Notes: generated from the sequence alone by a model not told the origin. DNA of 64,000 bases from Neocallimastix lanati (nom. inval.) (GCA_016946835.1 JACVTC010000032.1:578501-642500); one strand, 5' to 3'. Positions 28,381 through 46,709 are shown, counted from the stretch's first letter. Translations and numbers: made by a program.

Positions 28381-28665
28381 TGTTAAAGTTACAACATAAT
28401 ATTTAAACTTTTGTACATTAAAGTATTATAAATATTTATAATATTTGATTATGCAATGATTTGTATGTGTATGTAAAATATAAAAAGAAAATTTTTTTAT
28501 GAAATTAATATTTTGATTATGCAATGATTTGTATGTAAAATATAAAAAGAAAATTTTTTTATGAAATTAATATTTTGAGTCTTTTAAATACTTTATTAAA
28601 TCATATAAATTAATTAATAATAAATAAAATTTAATTGAATAATAATACATTTTGTTGTGGTAACA
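28381..28665 (+). repeat. copia-2 LTR, 3' copy (285 bp, internal duplication)
   Basis: Starts TGTTAAAG, ends GGTAACA, followed by the duplication AAAGT (28666-28670). It contains two tandem copies of a segment of about 65-70 bp (from GATTATGCAATGATTTGTATG to GAAATTAATATTTT). The left LTR has one, which accounts for the 73-bp length difference. Confidence 0.88.
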
Positions 28666-28670
28666 AAAGT

Positions 28671-29503
28671 TATATTAAAAATATATTAAATTAGATTATG
28701 AACTATATTAATCTAAAAAGAATAATAATTCAATAAAAGAAAAAGTAAATAAACATTTAGAAGAGGACTTTTTATGAAGAGAATTAGTCAAAAATAATGA
28801 AGTTTATTGTTATAAGTTGTAAAATAATTCTTTCTTAAAAGTTAGAAATTAAATACAACTTTAGAATAACATTATAATATTAATAAATATATTTTTTTTT
28901 TTGTTTACAATAATAATAATAATAAAATTTAAATGTATTTATTTTCAAACTAAAATAACGCAACATAATAAATTACTCCTTTCTCATATTACATTTAAAA
29001 TAATTTAATAATATAATAAAATAATTTACTAATAAAATAAAATAATTTAATAATAAAATAAAATAATTTAATAATAAAATAAAATAATTTAATAATAAAA
29101 TAAAATAATTTAATAATAAAATAAAATAAAATAAATAGTAGAAATATGAATATAAAGTACAGATTGAATAAAATAAAATAAAATAAATAGTAGAATATCA
29201 AATATAAAGTACAGATTGAATGAAATAAAATAAATAGTAGAATATTAAATATAAAGTACAGATTGAATAAAATAAATTAAAATAAATAGTAGAAATATGA
29301 ATATAAAGTACAGATTGAATAAAATAAAATAAAATAAATAGTAGAAATATGAATATAAAGTACAGATTGAATAAAATAAAATAAAATAAAATAAAATAAG
29401 TAAATAAATAAATAATAATTATAATAAAATAAATAAAAAAAATATAAAATTTATTATAATTTTAAATTAAATTATTTATTATTTTAAAATTTAAATATTT
29501 ATA
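28671..29503. other. region between copia-2 and the AAA gene
   Basis: AT-rich, no gene seen. It contains two adjoining tandem-repeat blocks, listed separately. Confidence 0.6.
28997..29400. repeat. two adjoining minisatellites
   Basis: About 29000-29125: five copies of a 24-27-bp unit AATAAAATAAAATAATTTAAT. About 29125-29375: five copies of a 47-52-bp unit containing AAATAGTAGAAATATGAATA and AAGTACAGATTGAAT, separated by variable numbers of AAAAT. The first block appears to have arisen from the AAAAT spacer of the second. Confidence 0.85.
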
Positions 29504-33205
<3,702 letters not shown>

Positions 33206-33639
33206 AATCCCATCAAATTATTTTATGATTAATATCTATCTTTAATAAAATAATTTGTTATTTTTAATATTATTATTATTTAAGTAATCAAATTTTATAA
33301 AATTTAATATAAAATAAAATGAATTCTTTTTTAAAATATATTTAATATTAATATTATATTTTATTTATATTCCCAAAATAAAATAAAATAAATATAATAT
33401 AATAATATAAAAAAAAATTTTTTTTTTTATTTTTTTTTTTATTAATAAATTTATTATCTCTATTATTATTATTATATATACATTATAAATTATATAAATT
33501 TCATATTATAACAAAAATACATAATAATTAATAAAATAAAAATAATAAAATTTATATAGCAAATTAATTATTTACAAAAAAAAAAGGTATCATTAATGTG
33601 TATATATATATATATATATTTTTTATTTAGCCTGAGATT
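33206..33639. other. intergenic, upstream of the AAA gene
   Basis: AT-rich with T and A runs and a TA repeat (33601-33619). No gene seen. Confidence 0.55.
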
Positions 33640-35224
33640 ACCAAGATGTAATGACAATAGGGCTAAAATTAAAATTAAACATGATTTACTTTCATGTTTT
33701 TGTCAAAAGACTACAATATTGAACGATCTACCTTATTAAAATATTTATTAAAATATTAATTATCTATAATTTTTAAAAAAAAAAATAATTAATATAGCAT
33801 ATAACTTACTTCATGTTTATAATATTTTTCTTCTTCATTTGTCCATGAAACAAAATTTTCTTCTGAATTCTATTATAAATTGTTTTAAAATTCATAATTA
33901 TATATTACTAATATTATCATTATTGAAATTTATATATATATAATTATTTTTACCTATTTCAGAATCCGTTAATTCTTCACCTCTTTTTTTTTTTTTTTTT
34001 TTTTTTTGCCATTTTTATAAATGATGATGATGATTTGGTATATATTAATTTATCTTTTGATTCCAATGACGAATCTTGATTTTTATCAATTACTTTTTCT
34101 AAAAGCTCTTTTTTAAGTTTTTTCTTCATTTAAAATAATTTCTTTTCCCTCTCCTTGTCATTCATATTAATATTATCTAATATTATCAACAGGTTTCTTA
34201 CTACTATCTTCATCCATTTTATCATTTTCTGTGCTTCCCATTTTTTTCTCTTCTTTCAATTGTTTTCTTTTAATAACATTTTCTTCCAAATGTTGACTAA
34301 ATTTATCATTATTACTTTCATTCATATTATCATTTAATTCAAGATTATATTTCTTGTTATGCTTTAAGTTTTTTTTTTTTTTTTTTTTCTTAAAATTATT
34401 TAATAATCTTTCATTTTTACGAACACTATTGTTTTCACTTTCAATTGTTTCGTTATAATTAAAAAATTCTTTAGAAATTTTTCTATTTTCATTTTTTTTT
34501 TTTTTTTCTTTATATCACTTTCCTTAGACATTGGTTAATTATTTTCATTCTACCCATCGAATAATGATTCAAGACTTTTTGAAATTTCTCTTTTCCTCCA
34601 TATTATACCTTCATTTAAATTTGATTTGAAAGTACTATTTCTTGAAGTATAATTTAAGTATAATTACTCCAGTCACTATTAAATTCATCCATTCCTTCAT
34701 AATTAATTTGCCTTTTATCTTTATATATATCAACTAATGATTTATTCATCTTATGTAAATTTGATGAAGAATTTATTAAATCTTCTAACATTTCTGCTCT
34801 CTTATTTTTATTTATTTCTGCATTATTCATTTTCTTTTCAACATTATTATTATCATGACTTTCTTCTATTTCAGAAGAGGACAAAGAATGAGTAGTAACA
34901 TTTTACAAATCAATTCGCTTTTTTTTTTTTTTCTTTTGATTTTTATCCTTTAATCCTACATGATATTTTTATTGTTAAGATTATTTGTACTTTCTATTTT
35001 AATTGACCTAGTAAAAAAATTTGATTCAACTTCATTTTCTTTTGAATATTTTATGTTGTCTTTATTTTACTTTCTCATTTTCTTGATTCAAGATTAACTG
35101 AAAGTTTTTCAGAAACATCATTTAATGGTATATAATAACATCTTTGATAAGATTTCATTTGATTTTTAACTTTTTCCTTAATAATTCTATAATGAGTTTT
35201 TATGGGGTTTTCATAAATTTCCAT
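33640..35224 (-). pseudogene. decayed gene for a charged Lys/Asn/Ser-rich protein
   Basis: A minus-strand coding flavour starts at an ATG at 35224 (MEIYENPIKTHYRIIKEKV, then CYYIPLNDVSEKLSVNLES) and continues to about 33640. The frame changes repeatedly, often beside runs of 10-20 T/A (33979-34005, 34370-34388, 34493-34507, 34919-34932). The longest clean piece is 34884-34654 (SSSEIEESHDNNNVEKKMNN to FNSDWSNYT). Composition is highly charged with no recognisable domain. Either this is a decaying host gene, or a live gene whose assembled sequence has homopolymer length errors. I do not recognise the family. Confidence 0.45.
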
Positions 35225-36410
35225 TTTAAAAATAAAAAATTAAATAAAGAAAAAAAAAAAAAACTATACACAATTCAAAAAACAATAATAATAATAATAA
35301 TAATAAACAATAATCTATTATAAGCTTATTGTAATATATAATGACCGAATATACAGTGATGTATGAAATAAAAATATAATTAAAAAAAAAAAAAAGATAA
35401 AAATTATTGAATTTTAATAAAGTATGTATAAAATAAAATAAAAATAAAATATATATATGTACATATATATATTTTTTATTTTTTAATATAATGGTTTAAA
35501 AATGTTTTTTTTTTTTTTTATTAAATTTCTTATTATTATTGTTAATATAAAGATTTTTATTTATTTATTTATTTTTTTATGTTTGTAATTATTTATTTAT
35601 TCATTCATTCATTTTTTTTTACATATATTTTTATTTCATATCTTTAATTTAAATTTCCAAAAAAGTTATTTTCTTATTTTTAATTAATCATAATCCATAA
35701 TATTTTAAAATTGGAATAACATAATATATATAATAAAATATATTTCATATTTCTTAAAATTAAAATCAAATGTATAACATATTAATTTAATTTTTGATTG
35801 GTTAATTTTAATAGTTTTTTAAAAAATTTAAAAAAATTTTTATTCAATTAGTTCAAAAAAAAAAAAATATATATATATAAAAGAATAAAAAATAAAATAA
35901 AATAAAAGTTTTAACTCTGAATAAAGTATAATTGAAATATTTTGAATTCAATAAAATAAACGTTAATATTGTGTAAGAATTTAAATATACATAATAAAGG
36001 TAATAAATGATAAATTATTAAAATTTAAAAAAAAAATTATTTTTTAAAAATTTTAAATGTACTAACAAAATAGAAAATTTTAACAAAACCATTTCGATAA
36101 TTATAAATTTTTTAATCATTAAAAAAAAAAAAAAAAAAAAAAAAGGAGAGATAAATAATACAAAATAACTATAATCATGTTTTTTAAAAATTTTAATAAT
36201 AATAATAGAATAAAATTCTTTTAATACGAAATTAAAAAAATAAAAAATTAAAGCAAAAAAAAGAATAAAAAAAATAAAAGTACTGATAATAAATAGGAAA
36301 CATTGTTAAAATAAAATACAAAAAAATAATATAACAGAGTAAAATCAATGTATAATAATCTATTTTTTATATATATATATTTTTTTTCCTTTTTAATATA
36401 AAGTTTATAA
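35225..36410. other. divergent intergenic region upstream of DIM1
   Basis: AT-rich, many A and T runs (for example A24 near 36120-36144) and no coding signal. It separates the minus-strand remnant from DIM1, so promoter elements for both are expected here but cannot be singled out. Confidence 0.6.
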
Positions 36411-37979
<1,569 letters not shown>

Positions 37980-38350
37980 TCCTATATATATTTTAGTAAT
38001 AAAATAGTGAATAAAAAAATAAATAAAAATTTTTTTTCAAATACAAATATAGAATTTTATTTAGATATTCATATATATAATTATCTTAATAATTTAATAC
38101 AATATTTATAAAAATTAATTAGATAAATAGAAATAATATATAATATCCATTATAATTTAAATTAAATCTTTAATTCTTATAATATACTATTTCATATATT
38201 AATATAGTAATATAGATTAATTATTTTATTTTATCATTTATATTATTATTATAATTAAGCATTTAACCGAATAATATTAAAAAAATAAAAAAATAATAAT
38301 AAATAATAATAATAAAATAAAAAATAAAAAATAAAATAATAATAAAAAAT

Positions 38351-38381
<31 letters not shown>

Positions 38382-39060
38382 AATTAAAAAAAAAAATATA
38401 AATAAAAATGATTTACTATTTAAGATTTTAATGTATTAAATTAGTACTTCGTCATATTAAAAAAAAAAAAAAAAAAAAAAAAGAAAATAAAAGAAAATTA
38501 ATAAATTATATTATGAAAGTAGAAAGAATAGTGTTTTATGTACGATTCTTTATATTAAACAAAAATTTATATATACTATCCTTTCTATTTATCTTATTTC
38601 CTTTTTTTTTTTCTTTTTTTTTTCTTTTTTTTTTTTTTATTTTAAAGAAAAAATAAATTATTGTCTTATTTTGTTTATTATTATTAAATTTTCAATTTAG
38701 AAAAGGTAATATATATTTATATATAAAAAAAAATAGATTATTAATTATTGGTTTAATGTATTTAATTGTAATAACTTTAAAATATTCTTTTTTTTGTTTG
38801 TTTGTACTTTTTTTTGGAAAGCCTCTATTCTAAAATATAGTTTCTTTTCAAATTAGCAATATTTTTTCTTAGTAATAAATAATTATTATATAAAAAAGAA
38901 AGTGTTTCAAAATACTAATAATACATTTTTATGTTTTATATTTTAATCAAAAAATAAGAATTCTTTTTAATGCAATTTCGAAATTAAGTAAATACAAAGC
39001 TTAATGTTTAATAATTTTATTTAAATTTTAAATTATTTATAATAACATAAAATAATAAAT
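37980..39060. other. intergenic between DIM1 and the WD40 gene
   Basis: AT-rich with an AAATAAT-type repeat (38280-38400), a long A run (38461-38482) and C-spaced T runs (38600-38640). No coding signal. Confidence 0.6.
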
Positions 39061-39974
39061 ATGGATTCTAAAAAGCCGTCACAAGTTTCGGGATCTAATT
39101 CATTTGTTCGTGAACAATATGATAAGTAAATATTAAACTTATACGTAATAACATATAATGAATATCTTTTTTCTTAATATTATTTTTTTTTTATTTTTGA
39201 TGTTAAAATTGAAATTATTATTAATATTATTATATTTAATGTAAAATACATTGTTTTTTAAAATAAAATAAGATTATTAAAAGAATCAAAAATTTTGAAA
39301 CAAAAAGTAGAAACATTAGAAAAAGAAAATATTGCATTAAAAAATTCATTATACAATTTATCAGCAACATATTCTATAAGTAATAATAGTAAAAAGCATC
39401 CATTTATTTTTGATTTCGAAAATGATAAAACTGAAAATGAAGAACTTACAGAAACTCAATCAGAACGTAACGAAGAAGTTCTTAGTACGTAATTAAATTA
39501 TTTAAAATATATTATTTTAGCAATGATTAATGAAAAATTAAATAAATTTATAAAAAAAAAATAAAAAATAATAATAATAATTTATTTCACAGTGGAACAA
39601 GAAAATTTCAAAAACACGTATCATTTTTCAGTAAAACACAAATTAAAAGTAAATATTAATTTATAATTTAATGTTTTAAATTATTATAAAAAATTTTATT
39701 GATGTAATTATTTTTTCATAAATAAAAAAAAAAAATAAATTAAAATAAAAGGGACATGCTGGTGCGGTATATACAATAGACTTTTCTCCTTCTGGTGAAT
39801 TTTTAGCTTCAGGATCATTTGATAAATCAATTTGTATATGGGATCCATATACTGGTAAAAAGGTAAATATTAATAAAATAAGTTCATTGTAAATAATATA
39901 AATAATTTATTTAGAAATAAAAATTATACATATTTATATTGATATATTGCTTTTAATATTAATACATATTCATA

Positions 39975-40009
<35 letters not shown>

Positions 40010-41275
40010 ACAATAAAAATAAATAAAAAAAAAAAATGATAAAGTTAAAGCAAATGTTAAAGCATACCATGAATATTACTGATCTTTGTTGGTCAAATGA
40101 TTCGGTGAAATTATTGTCAGGAAGTTTTGACCAGACATGTAAACTTTGGGAAATTGAAACTGGAAAATTGATAAATTCATTTGATTATCAAGGATTTGTT
40201 CAATGTGTAAAATATAATCCAAAAGGTAGCAATAATTGTAATAAAAGAATTTAATACGAATGTAATTTAAATTTATAATTGACTTATATCATTTCTATAA
40301 TTATAGATAATAATATTTTTTTTTGTGGAACTACAAAAAAATTGATTGTAATGAGAGATATCAGAAAACCAACCGAATCGTTTATCATAGAAAATAATTC
40401 GATGATTAACACTCTGTAAATAATTACAAAAATTAACTATCCTACATTTAATAAAAAAAAAATAAAAAAAAAATAAAAAAAAAGTTTATATTAAATATTT
40501 TTTCAATATATAACTAGTTATGTATATAATGATGGGACTTATGTACTAACAGGTGATTCGTTAGGTTATATAAAAACTTGGGATGTTCGTACAGGTATAT
40601 AATATGGACATTATCTATCAAATAAAAAATAATAAACAAATGTTTATTTTACTAATATTATAAATATTATTATGAAAGGAAAATGTATAAATACAATATT
40701 AAATGAGCAAAAGGGTCAACCTGTCTCTCACATTACTGTTTCTAAGCGATTTTTTGGTATAAATTAAAATTTTTTAATTTTTATATTATTTTTATATTAT
40801 GTTCTATGAAAAGTAGAAAAAATCAATTAAAAAAAAAATAAAAATAAAATAAATAAAAATTATTTACAATCATAAACAGATGACGAAGAACCTAGATATC
40901 TTTCTGTAAATAGCTATGATAATAGTATGTTATATGATAATTAAAATTATATATTATATATAATTATTTTATTCTAGCAAATTTTATTATATTATTATTC
41001 ATATTTAAAATTTTAATTGTATTGATTATGCACAATCATTTGTATTATAAAGTTATTCGTGTATATGACAGAGGTTTTTCACCACCAAGTAAACAATGTA
41101 AAAATATTTTATCATTAAAAGGTTATAAGAATAGAAATTGGCCAATTAAAAGTTCATTTAATTATTATAGTGTTGAAAAATCAGGAATATTAGGAATGTC
41201 AACTTCAAATGAAGAAAATTTAAGGACCAATAGAACAGATCAAGCAAAGTAATTAAAAATTTAAGTTTATAATAT

Positions 41276-41322
<47 letters not shown>

Positions 41323-41807
41323 TTTTATATATTTATTTATATATTCGGTAATATTTAATTAACATAAAATGATAATAAATAAATTCTTTAAATAATTTTT
41401 TACATTTAATTATCAGTTTCAAAGATGGAAAATTAAATATGTCGATGTTATTAGCAACAGGAAGTTCAGATTCATATGCATACATCTATTCGTTAAAATT
41501 AAATCAAGAAGTAATTAATAATAAAATATTAATATTCTTATCAATAATACATAATATACATAATATAATAAAATAAATAAATAAAAATATAATAAATTTA
41601 AAATTTATATTATATATTAATTCAATATAATTTGGTGTTATTGTAATTATTATTTTATAGGGATTTGTTACACCGATTCAAAGATTAGAAGGACATACAG
41701 GCATAGTATATTCTACAAGTTTCCATCCAACTAATCCAATACTAGCAACATGTTCTGCTGATTGTACTATTAGAATATGGAATTCAAAATTTAAAAATAA
41801 AGTTTAA
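39061..41807 (+). CDS. WD40-repeat protein with N-terminal coiled coil
   Basis: Twelve exons (39061-39125, 39273-39484, 39593-39648, 39752-39862, 40045-40225, 40307-40415, 40518-40594, 40679-40756, 40880-40924, 41053-41248, 41417-41510, 41661-41807) sum to 1371 nt, or 456 residues, in phase throughout. Residues about 20-50 are heptad-like (KESKILKQKVETLEKENIAL). From about residue 115 come about seven WD repeats: GHAGAVYTIDFSPSGEFLAS...ICIWDP, ITDLCWSNDSVKLLSGS...CKLWEI, then further blades, and finally GHTGIVYSTSFHPTNP...IRIWNS. An Asn/Ser insert interrupts a late blade (about 370-390). It is a seven-bladed propeller scaffold. The exact family is not clear to me. The penultimate WPIKSSF...LLATGSSDSYAYIY stretch may help a search. 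Confidence 0.9.
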
Positions 41808-41996
41808 GGGAAATTTACTAACAATTATATTATTATTAACATAAATCAATAAAATAGAAATTAAAAAATTAAAAATAAATATTAAATAATAATACTAATA
41901 ATAATAATAACAATAATAATAATAATAATAAAATTATGTAATAGTTTTAAATATAATAAATAATAATAAAAATTAATATTAATATTAGTAATTGAA

Positions 41997-42027
<31 letters not shown>

Positions 42028-42614
42028 TTATTATATTTATTTATTTATTTATTTATTTTATTTCACTTAAGTTTTAATATTTTATTTAAATAAATAAATC
42101 TATTTTATATAAAATATATTTACATTTATTATTACACTATTTAATAAAATTTTTGAATACCAATAATATAAATTATAAATAAAAATAAAATAAAAGATAA
42201 TTTTAAGAATAATTCAATATAATGGAAAAAAAATTAAAAATATAAAATAATAAAATTATATTTATAAAAAAAAATTTAATGTATATTATTCATATTTATT
42301 GTCATACTTTAGTTTAAATAAGTAAATTTAATAATACTAAAATAATGTTGAAAAATAGTTAAAATTAATAACAAAGAGAAAAAAATAATAAAAAAAAATA
42401 AAAATAATAAAAATAATAAAAATAATAAATAGAAAAAAAATAAAAATAAAAGAAATTCCATAAAAAATATTTATTAAATTTTAATTTTTATTTTAATTTT
42501 TTTTTTTTTTTTTTTTGTAATTTTTATATTTATATTAGTTTCTTGAATATTTTAATAATTAACATTAAATATTTAATATTTAAATAATAAACAAAAATAA
42601 AAAATAGAATTTAT
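41808..42614. other. convergent intergenic region
   Basis: The WD40 gene (+) and the Asn/Met-rich gene (-) end into each other here. AT-rich, AAT and AAAAT repeats, T run at 42496-42515. No gene seen. Confidence 0.6.
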
Positions 42615-45600
42615 TTATGGTCGATCTTCACCATCAATTCGATGTTTCATTGATTGAATTAAAGCTCTTTCATCTATAGAATTACCATTTTGATTTTTTA
42701 CTCCTTCATTTCTTTCACTACCACCCAATGACAGTCCTTTTCCATTTTCATTTACCTCTTCCGAATTTCCTTGTTTATTCATATTATTATTATTATTTAT
42801 ATTAATGCTATTATTTAAATTTGTCATTGATTGTGAAGCAACACTATTACGTCTTCCCATTCTCATATTATTGGAGTTTTGTTGTATAGAATTATAATTA
42901 TTAAAATTGTTATTACTGCCGTTTATATTTCCGTTCATATTAGACATATTCATATTATTTATATTTCCATTCATATTATTCATGTTTCCATTTATATTAT
43001 TATTTATGTTATTAATATTACCATTATTTATATTATTCATGTTATTTATATTCATATTATTCATGTTTCCGCTATTCATTCCATTAATAGTTCCGTTATT
43101 CATATTATTTATATTTCCGTTATTCATTACATTCATATTATTTATATCATTATTTATATTATTATTATTCATATTATTGTTATTATTTATATTATTATTA
43201 TTATTCATATTGTTATTCATATTGTTATTCATATTGTTATTCATATTGTTATTCATATTGTTATTCATATTGTTATTCATATTGTTATTCATACTGTTAT
43301 TCATATTGTTATTCACATTATTTATATTATTATTCATATTATTATTATTGTTTATATTATTCGTCCCGTTCATATTATTATTTATGTTACTCAAGCCACC
43401 ATTCCCATTATTCATATTATTATTTATGGCATTCATATTATTATTCAAGTTATTGTTCATACCATTCATATTATTATTCAAGCTATTATTCATACCATTC
43501 ATATTATTCATATTATTCATATTATTTATTCCGTTCATATTATTATTCATTCCATTCATATTATTATTCATTCCATTCATATTATTATTCATTCCGTTCA
43601 TATTATTATTCATTCCGTTCATATTATTATTCATTCCGTTCATGTTATTATTTATTCCATTCATGTTATTATTCATTCCGTTCATATTATTATTAATACT
43701 ATTCATGTTATTATTCATACCATTCATGCTATTATTAATACCATTCATATTATTATTCATATTATTCATTCCATTTATATTATTCATTCCATTCATATTA
43801 TTCATATTGTTATTTATACCGTTCATATTATCATTCATGTTATTCATTCCATTCATATTATTTATATTGTTATTGCTATTATTATTTGTGGAATTATTTA
43901 GATTACTCATATTTGAATTATTAATATTAGAACTAGAATTAATATTTGATGATGAATTCATAACAGAATTTGTATTTGATGAAGAATTTCTACCTCTTCC
44001 TTGACGACCAACACTTTTTCCACCTCTAGAACGCTTTAATTCATCTTTTCTTCTATTATTATTTGGCATATCATTTTCTTTTTTAATATTTATATCATTC
44101 ATTATTGGCATTATCATTTGTTGTTGATTATTACTGTTGTTATTGTTATTGTTATCCATCTAAAATAATAATCATAATAAATAAAAAATAAAATAAAATA
44201 AATATTAATATAATAACAATAATTAAATATACTATATTATTTTATTATTAACAGTATATGTTAATAATAATAATATGCATATTATACTTAAAAATATATA
44301 TCATTATATTTTCTATCACTAACTTGTTGACTATTATTTGAATTCAAAGAATTCTGATTAGACTGCATTATATTTTGTTGATTTGAATGAATATCATTTG
44401 GTGAGTTTAAAATATTTTGTGGAATATTACCCGGTTGGGCTGACATTGGTCCAAAACCTTTAAAATCTTTCATTCTTGATATTTCTTGTGGATTATTAGT
44501 TAAACAACGATAACTTTCTTCAACATCTATTAATCTCCTATTTAAATCAGTTAAAGCAGCTCCAAACTTTTCACCATATTGTACTTGCATTTCACGAAAA
44601 TGACTTCTTACTAATCCTTCAATTATTTGACCTGATGCTTGTAAAGTCTGAAGTAATGCAGTTGATTTTCGAATTTGTTCTTCAAGTGTACTTCGTAATT
44701 GATTAACAGATTCAAGTTGATCATAAAGATTTTCAAATACTGAAATAAATGACATTTTATTTGGCAGAGAATGGATTTGATTATTATTATTGTTATTATT
44801 GTTATTATTGTTATTATTGTTATTATTGTTATTGCCATTAGAAAAATTATTTATTGGTTGCTGAGATGAAATATTCTGCATTTGGGCTGATTGTGTGGAA
44901 GAAATATTTGAAAAATGGCTATGTTCATTAAATATTGAAGCTGATAATGGCTGTTGATTTTGCATCGGTAACATTTTACGAAATTGATAATCTTAAAAAA
45001 ATTAAATACAATATAAATATATAAAAACAATAAAAATATAAAATTAATACTTTTAATTAAATATATTATACTTTAACATATATAATCAGTACTTATATTA
45101 TTATTACCTTGAAGAATAGTAGTTCTATGATCAACAGAATTCATAGGATGAAATGGAGCTAATTTATTCGACGCTGGATTAATAGGAGCCGAAATAGGAC
45201 GAGAAGAATTACGAACATTATCCATATTTGTTGTTGAGATAGTAAGATTCTTTGCATTTCTATATTTTGGAGAGTTTACATTACGTTTTCTTCCATGTCT
45301 TGTTTCTAGTGATGATGTAGTTCTATTTGAAGGTGAAGAAGTAACTGGTGTTTGACTTAATTGTTTACTTTGTTGCTTCATTTTAATAGATGGTCTCATA
45401 TGATCTACAATTTCTGGACTATTATTAGTATTTATTTTAGAAAGATTACTTCCTAATTGACGCTTTCTCTTGTTTATATGTCTAGTTTCTTGTCTAATTG
45501 AATTATCTTCATCAGACCTTTCTGATATCAACGTATCACTGTGCGCATCTCCTGATACAGTTCTTTTGCGGTTCTTCTCACTAGAATTGCTATTAAATTA

Positions 45601-46065
45601 GATTTTAAGCAAAAATAAAATTATAAATATATATATATATATATATACAAATTTTAGATAATAAATACAAATAAACAGTATTATTATTATTTATGGTTTA
45701 TTAGTTATTGGTTATTAGTTTTTTGTTATTATTTATTATTTATAATTTATAATAAATACCAATTCTCTACAGAAGATTCTGTTCCACCTAAATCTAAATC
45801 ATTTCTACCTATATTATTGTTGTTGTTAATATCATTATTAATATTACTATTATTATTTGTATTATTATTATTTTTATTATTCACATTTGATTGCATATGA
45901 TTTAAAATAGCAGAATTCATATTAGAAGATTGTGGCATTGATGAATTTATTGATTGATTCTGAGATTGATTCATTGCAGTAGATGTATTATTATTTGTAT
46001 TAATATTTGTATTAGTATTAGTATTAACATTAGGACTATTATTTTTAATATCAATATTTAAATTG

Positions 46066-46141
<76 letters not shown>

Positions 46142-46709
46142 CTTTTTCTGATACGAAATTTATTGATTGTTGTGATTGAGATTCTGATTGTTGATTTAAC
46201 ATTATTTTATTTTGAGAAGGTGATTGCTGTTCATTTGAGGATAAAGATTTTATAGTTTGATTAGTATTTTGTGTTAAAGATTGAACATCCATTTCAATAT
46301 ATGATTTTGAAAATGATGTATTCCAATTTAAAATTTTAGAAACACTTTGAAATATTTCATCTGCCTGTCCTTGGTCAAATTGTTCATAGCTATAACGACA
46401 TAATTCAGACAATGCTTTATTATCTAGAGCTTCTGCAGCTTTTGCAATTGCTGTTGAAGAAAAAAGATCATCCCCATTATTATCTTTTATATGATGTGAT
46501 GTTGAATTAAAATATTCTTCTGGTATTTTTTTAGATTTTAATAAATAGCCAGGTGAATTTTCAAAGAAAATAACGTCAAGATCGATCAATCGATAAAAAT
46601 TTACATCAATCTGTTTATTATCTGAAAATAAAGGAACTTGAAATAAACAAAATGTATAGTTTTTGTTTTTATATGAATATGTTCCTATGGTTATTTGCCT
46701 CACTTTCAT
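42615..46709 (-). CDS. 1214-residue Asn/Met-rich protein with coiled coil, probably nuclear
   Basis: Four exons (46709-45760, 45589-45108, 44991-44324, 44159-42615) sum to 3645 nt, or 1214 residues, all junctions in phase. Residues 1-140 look globular ([36 protein letters not shown], then [19 protein letters not shown]). A Gln/Asn/Ser stretch with poly-Asn follows. A basic segment ([23 protein letters not shown]) would suit nuclear import. A helical coiled-coil region (about 560-650: [57 protein letters not shown]) is the best-conserved-looking part. Then come [16 protein letters not shown] and a Met/Asn/Gly/Ile repeat domain of about 330 residues. It may be a transcription or chromatin factor, but I do not recognise the family. 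An additional 5' exon upstream of 46709 cannot be excluded. Confidence 0.75.
42940..43870 (-). repeat. coding minisatellite: MNGMNNN-type repeats
   Basis: Units of 15-21 nt encode variations of [12 protein letters not shown]; between 43186 and 43340 a 15-nt MNNNM unit recurs about eight times, and between 43520 and 43760 a 21-nt MNGMNNN unit about eleven times. The plus-strand frames over this region are open as well but have no gene support. Confidence 0.9.
46075..46140 (-). repeat. poly-Asn-coding ATT array
   Basis: About 22 ATT repeats in exon 1 of the Asn/Met-rich gene, read as Asn on the minus strand. A similar shorter array (TTATTATTG units) is at 44775-44832 in exon 3. Confidence 0.9.

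Larger units (their letters stand above)
16290..28665 (+). mobile_element. old Ty1/copia element, host of a nested insertion pile
   Basis: The outer limits are set by two related LTRs and a perfect AAAGT duplication. Subtracting the insertions and their duplications leaves about 5.06 kb, a normal copia size. Recognisable parts in order: gag with a CCHC knuckle (about 16630-17520), protease region (about 17800-17900), integrase split by an insertion (about 18190-18570 and 23616-24120), Asn-rich linker, RT in pieces (about 24580-27000), RNase H (about 27120-28290), purine tract (about 28371-28380). It is broken by four direct insertions and many further breaks (clearly more than five). It differs from copia-1 in gag and LTR sequence and is much older. 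Confidence 0.92.

Noticed and set aside
42879-44004. Long plus-strand open frames opposite the Asn/Met-rich gene
   Set aside because: They mirror the minus-strand repeat (Ile/His or Leu/Phe patterns) and have no splice or start support.
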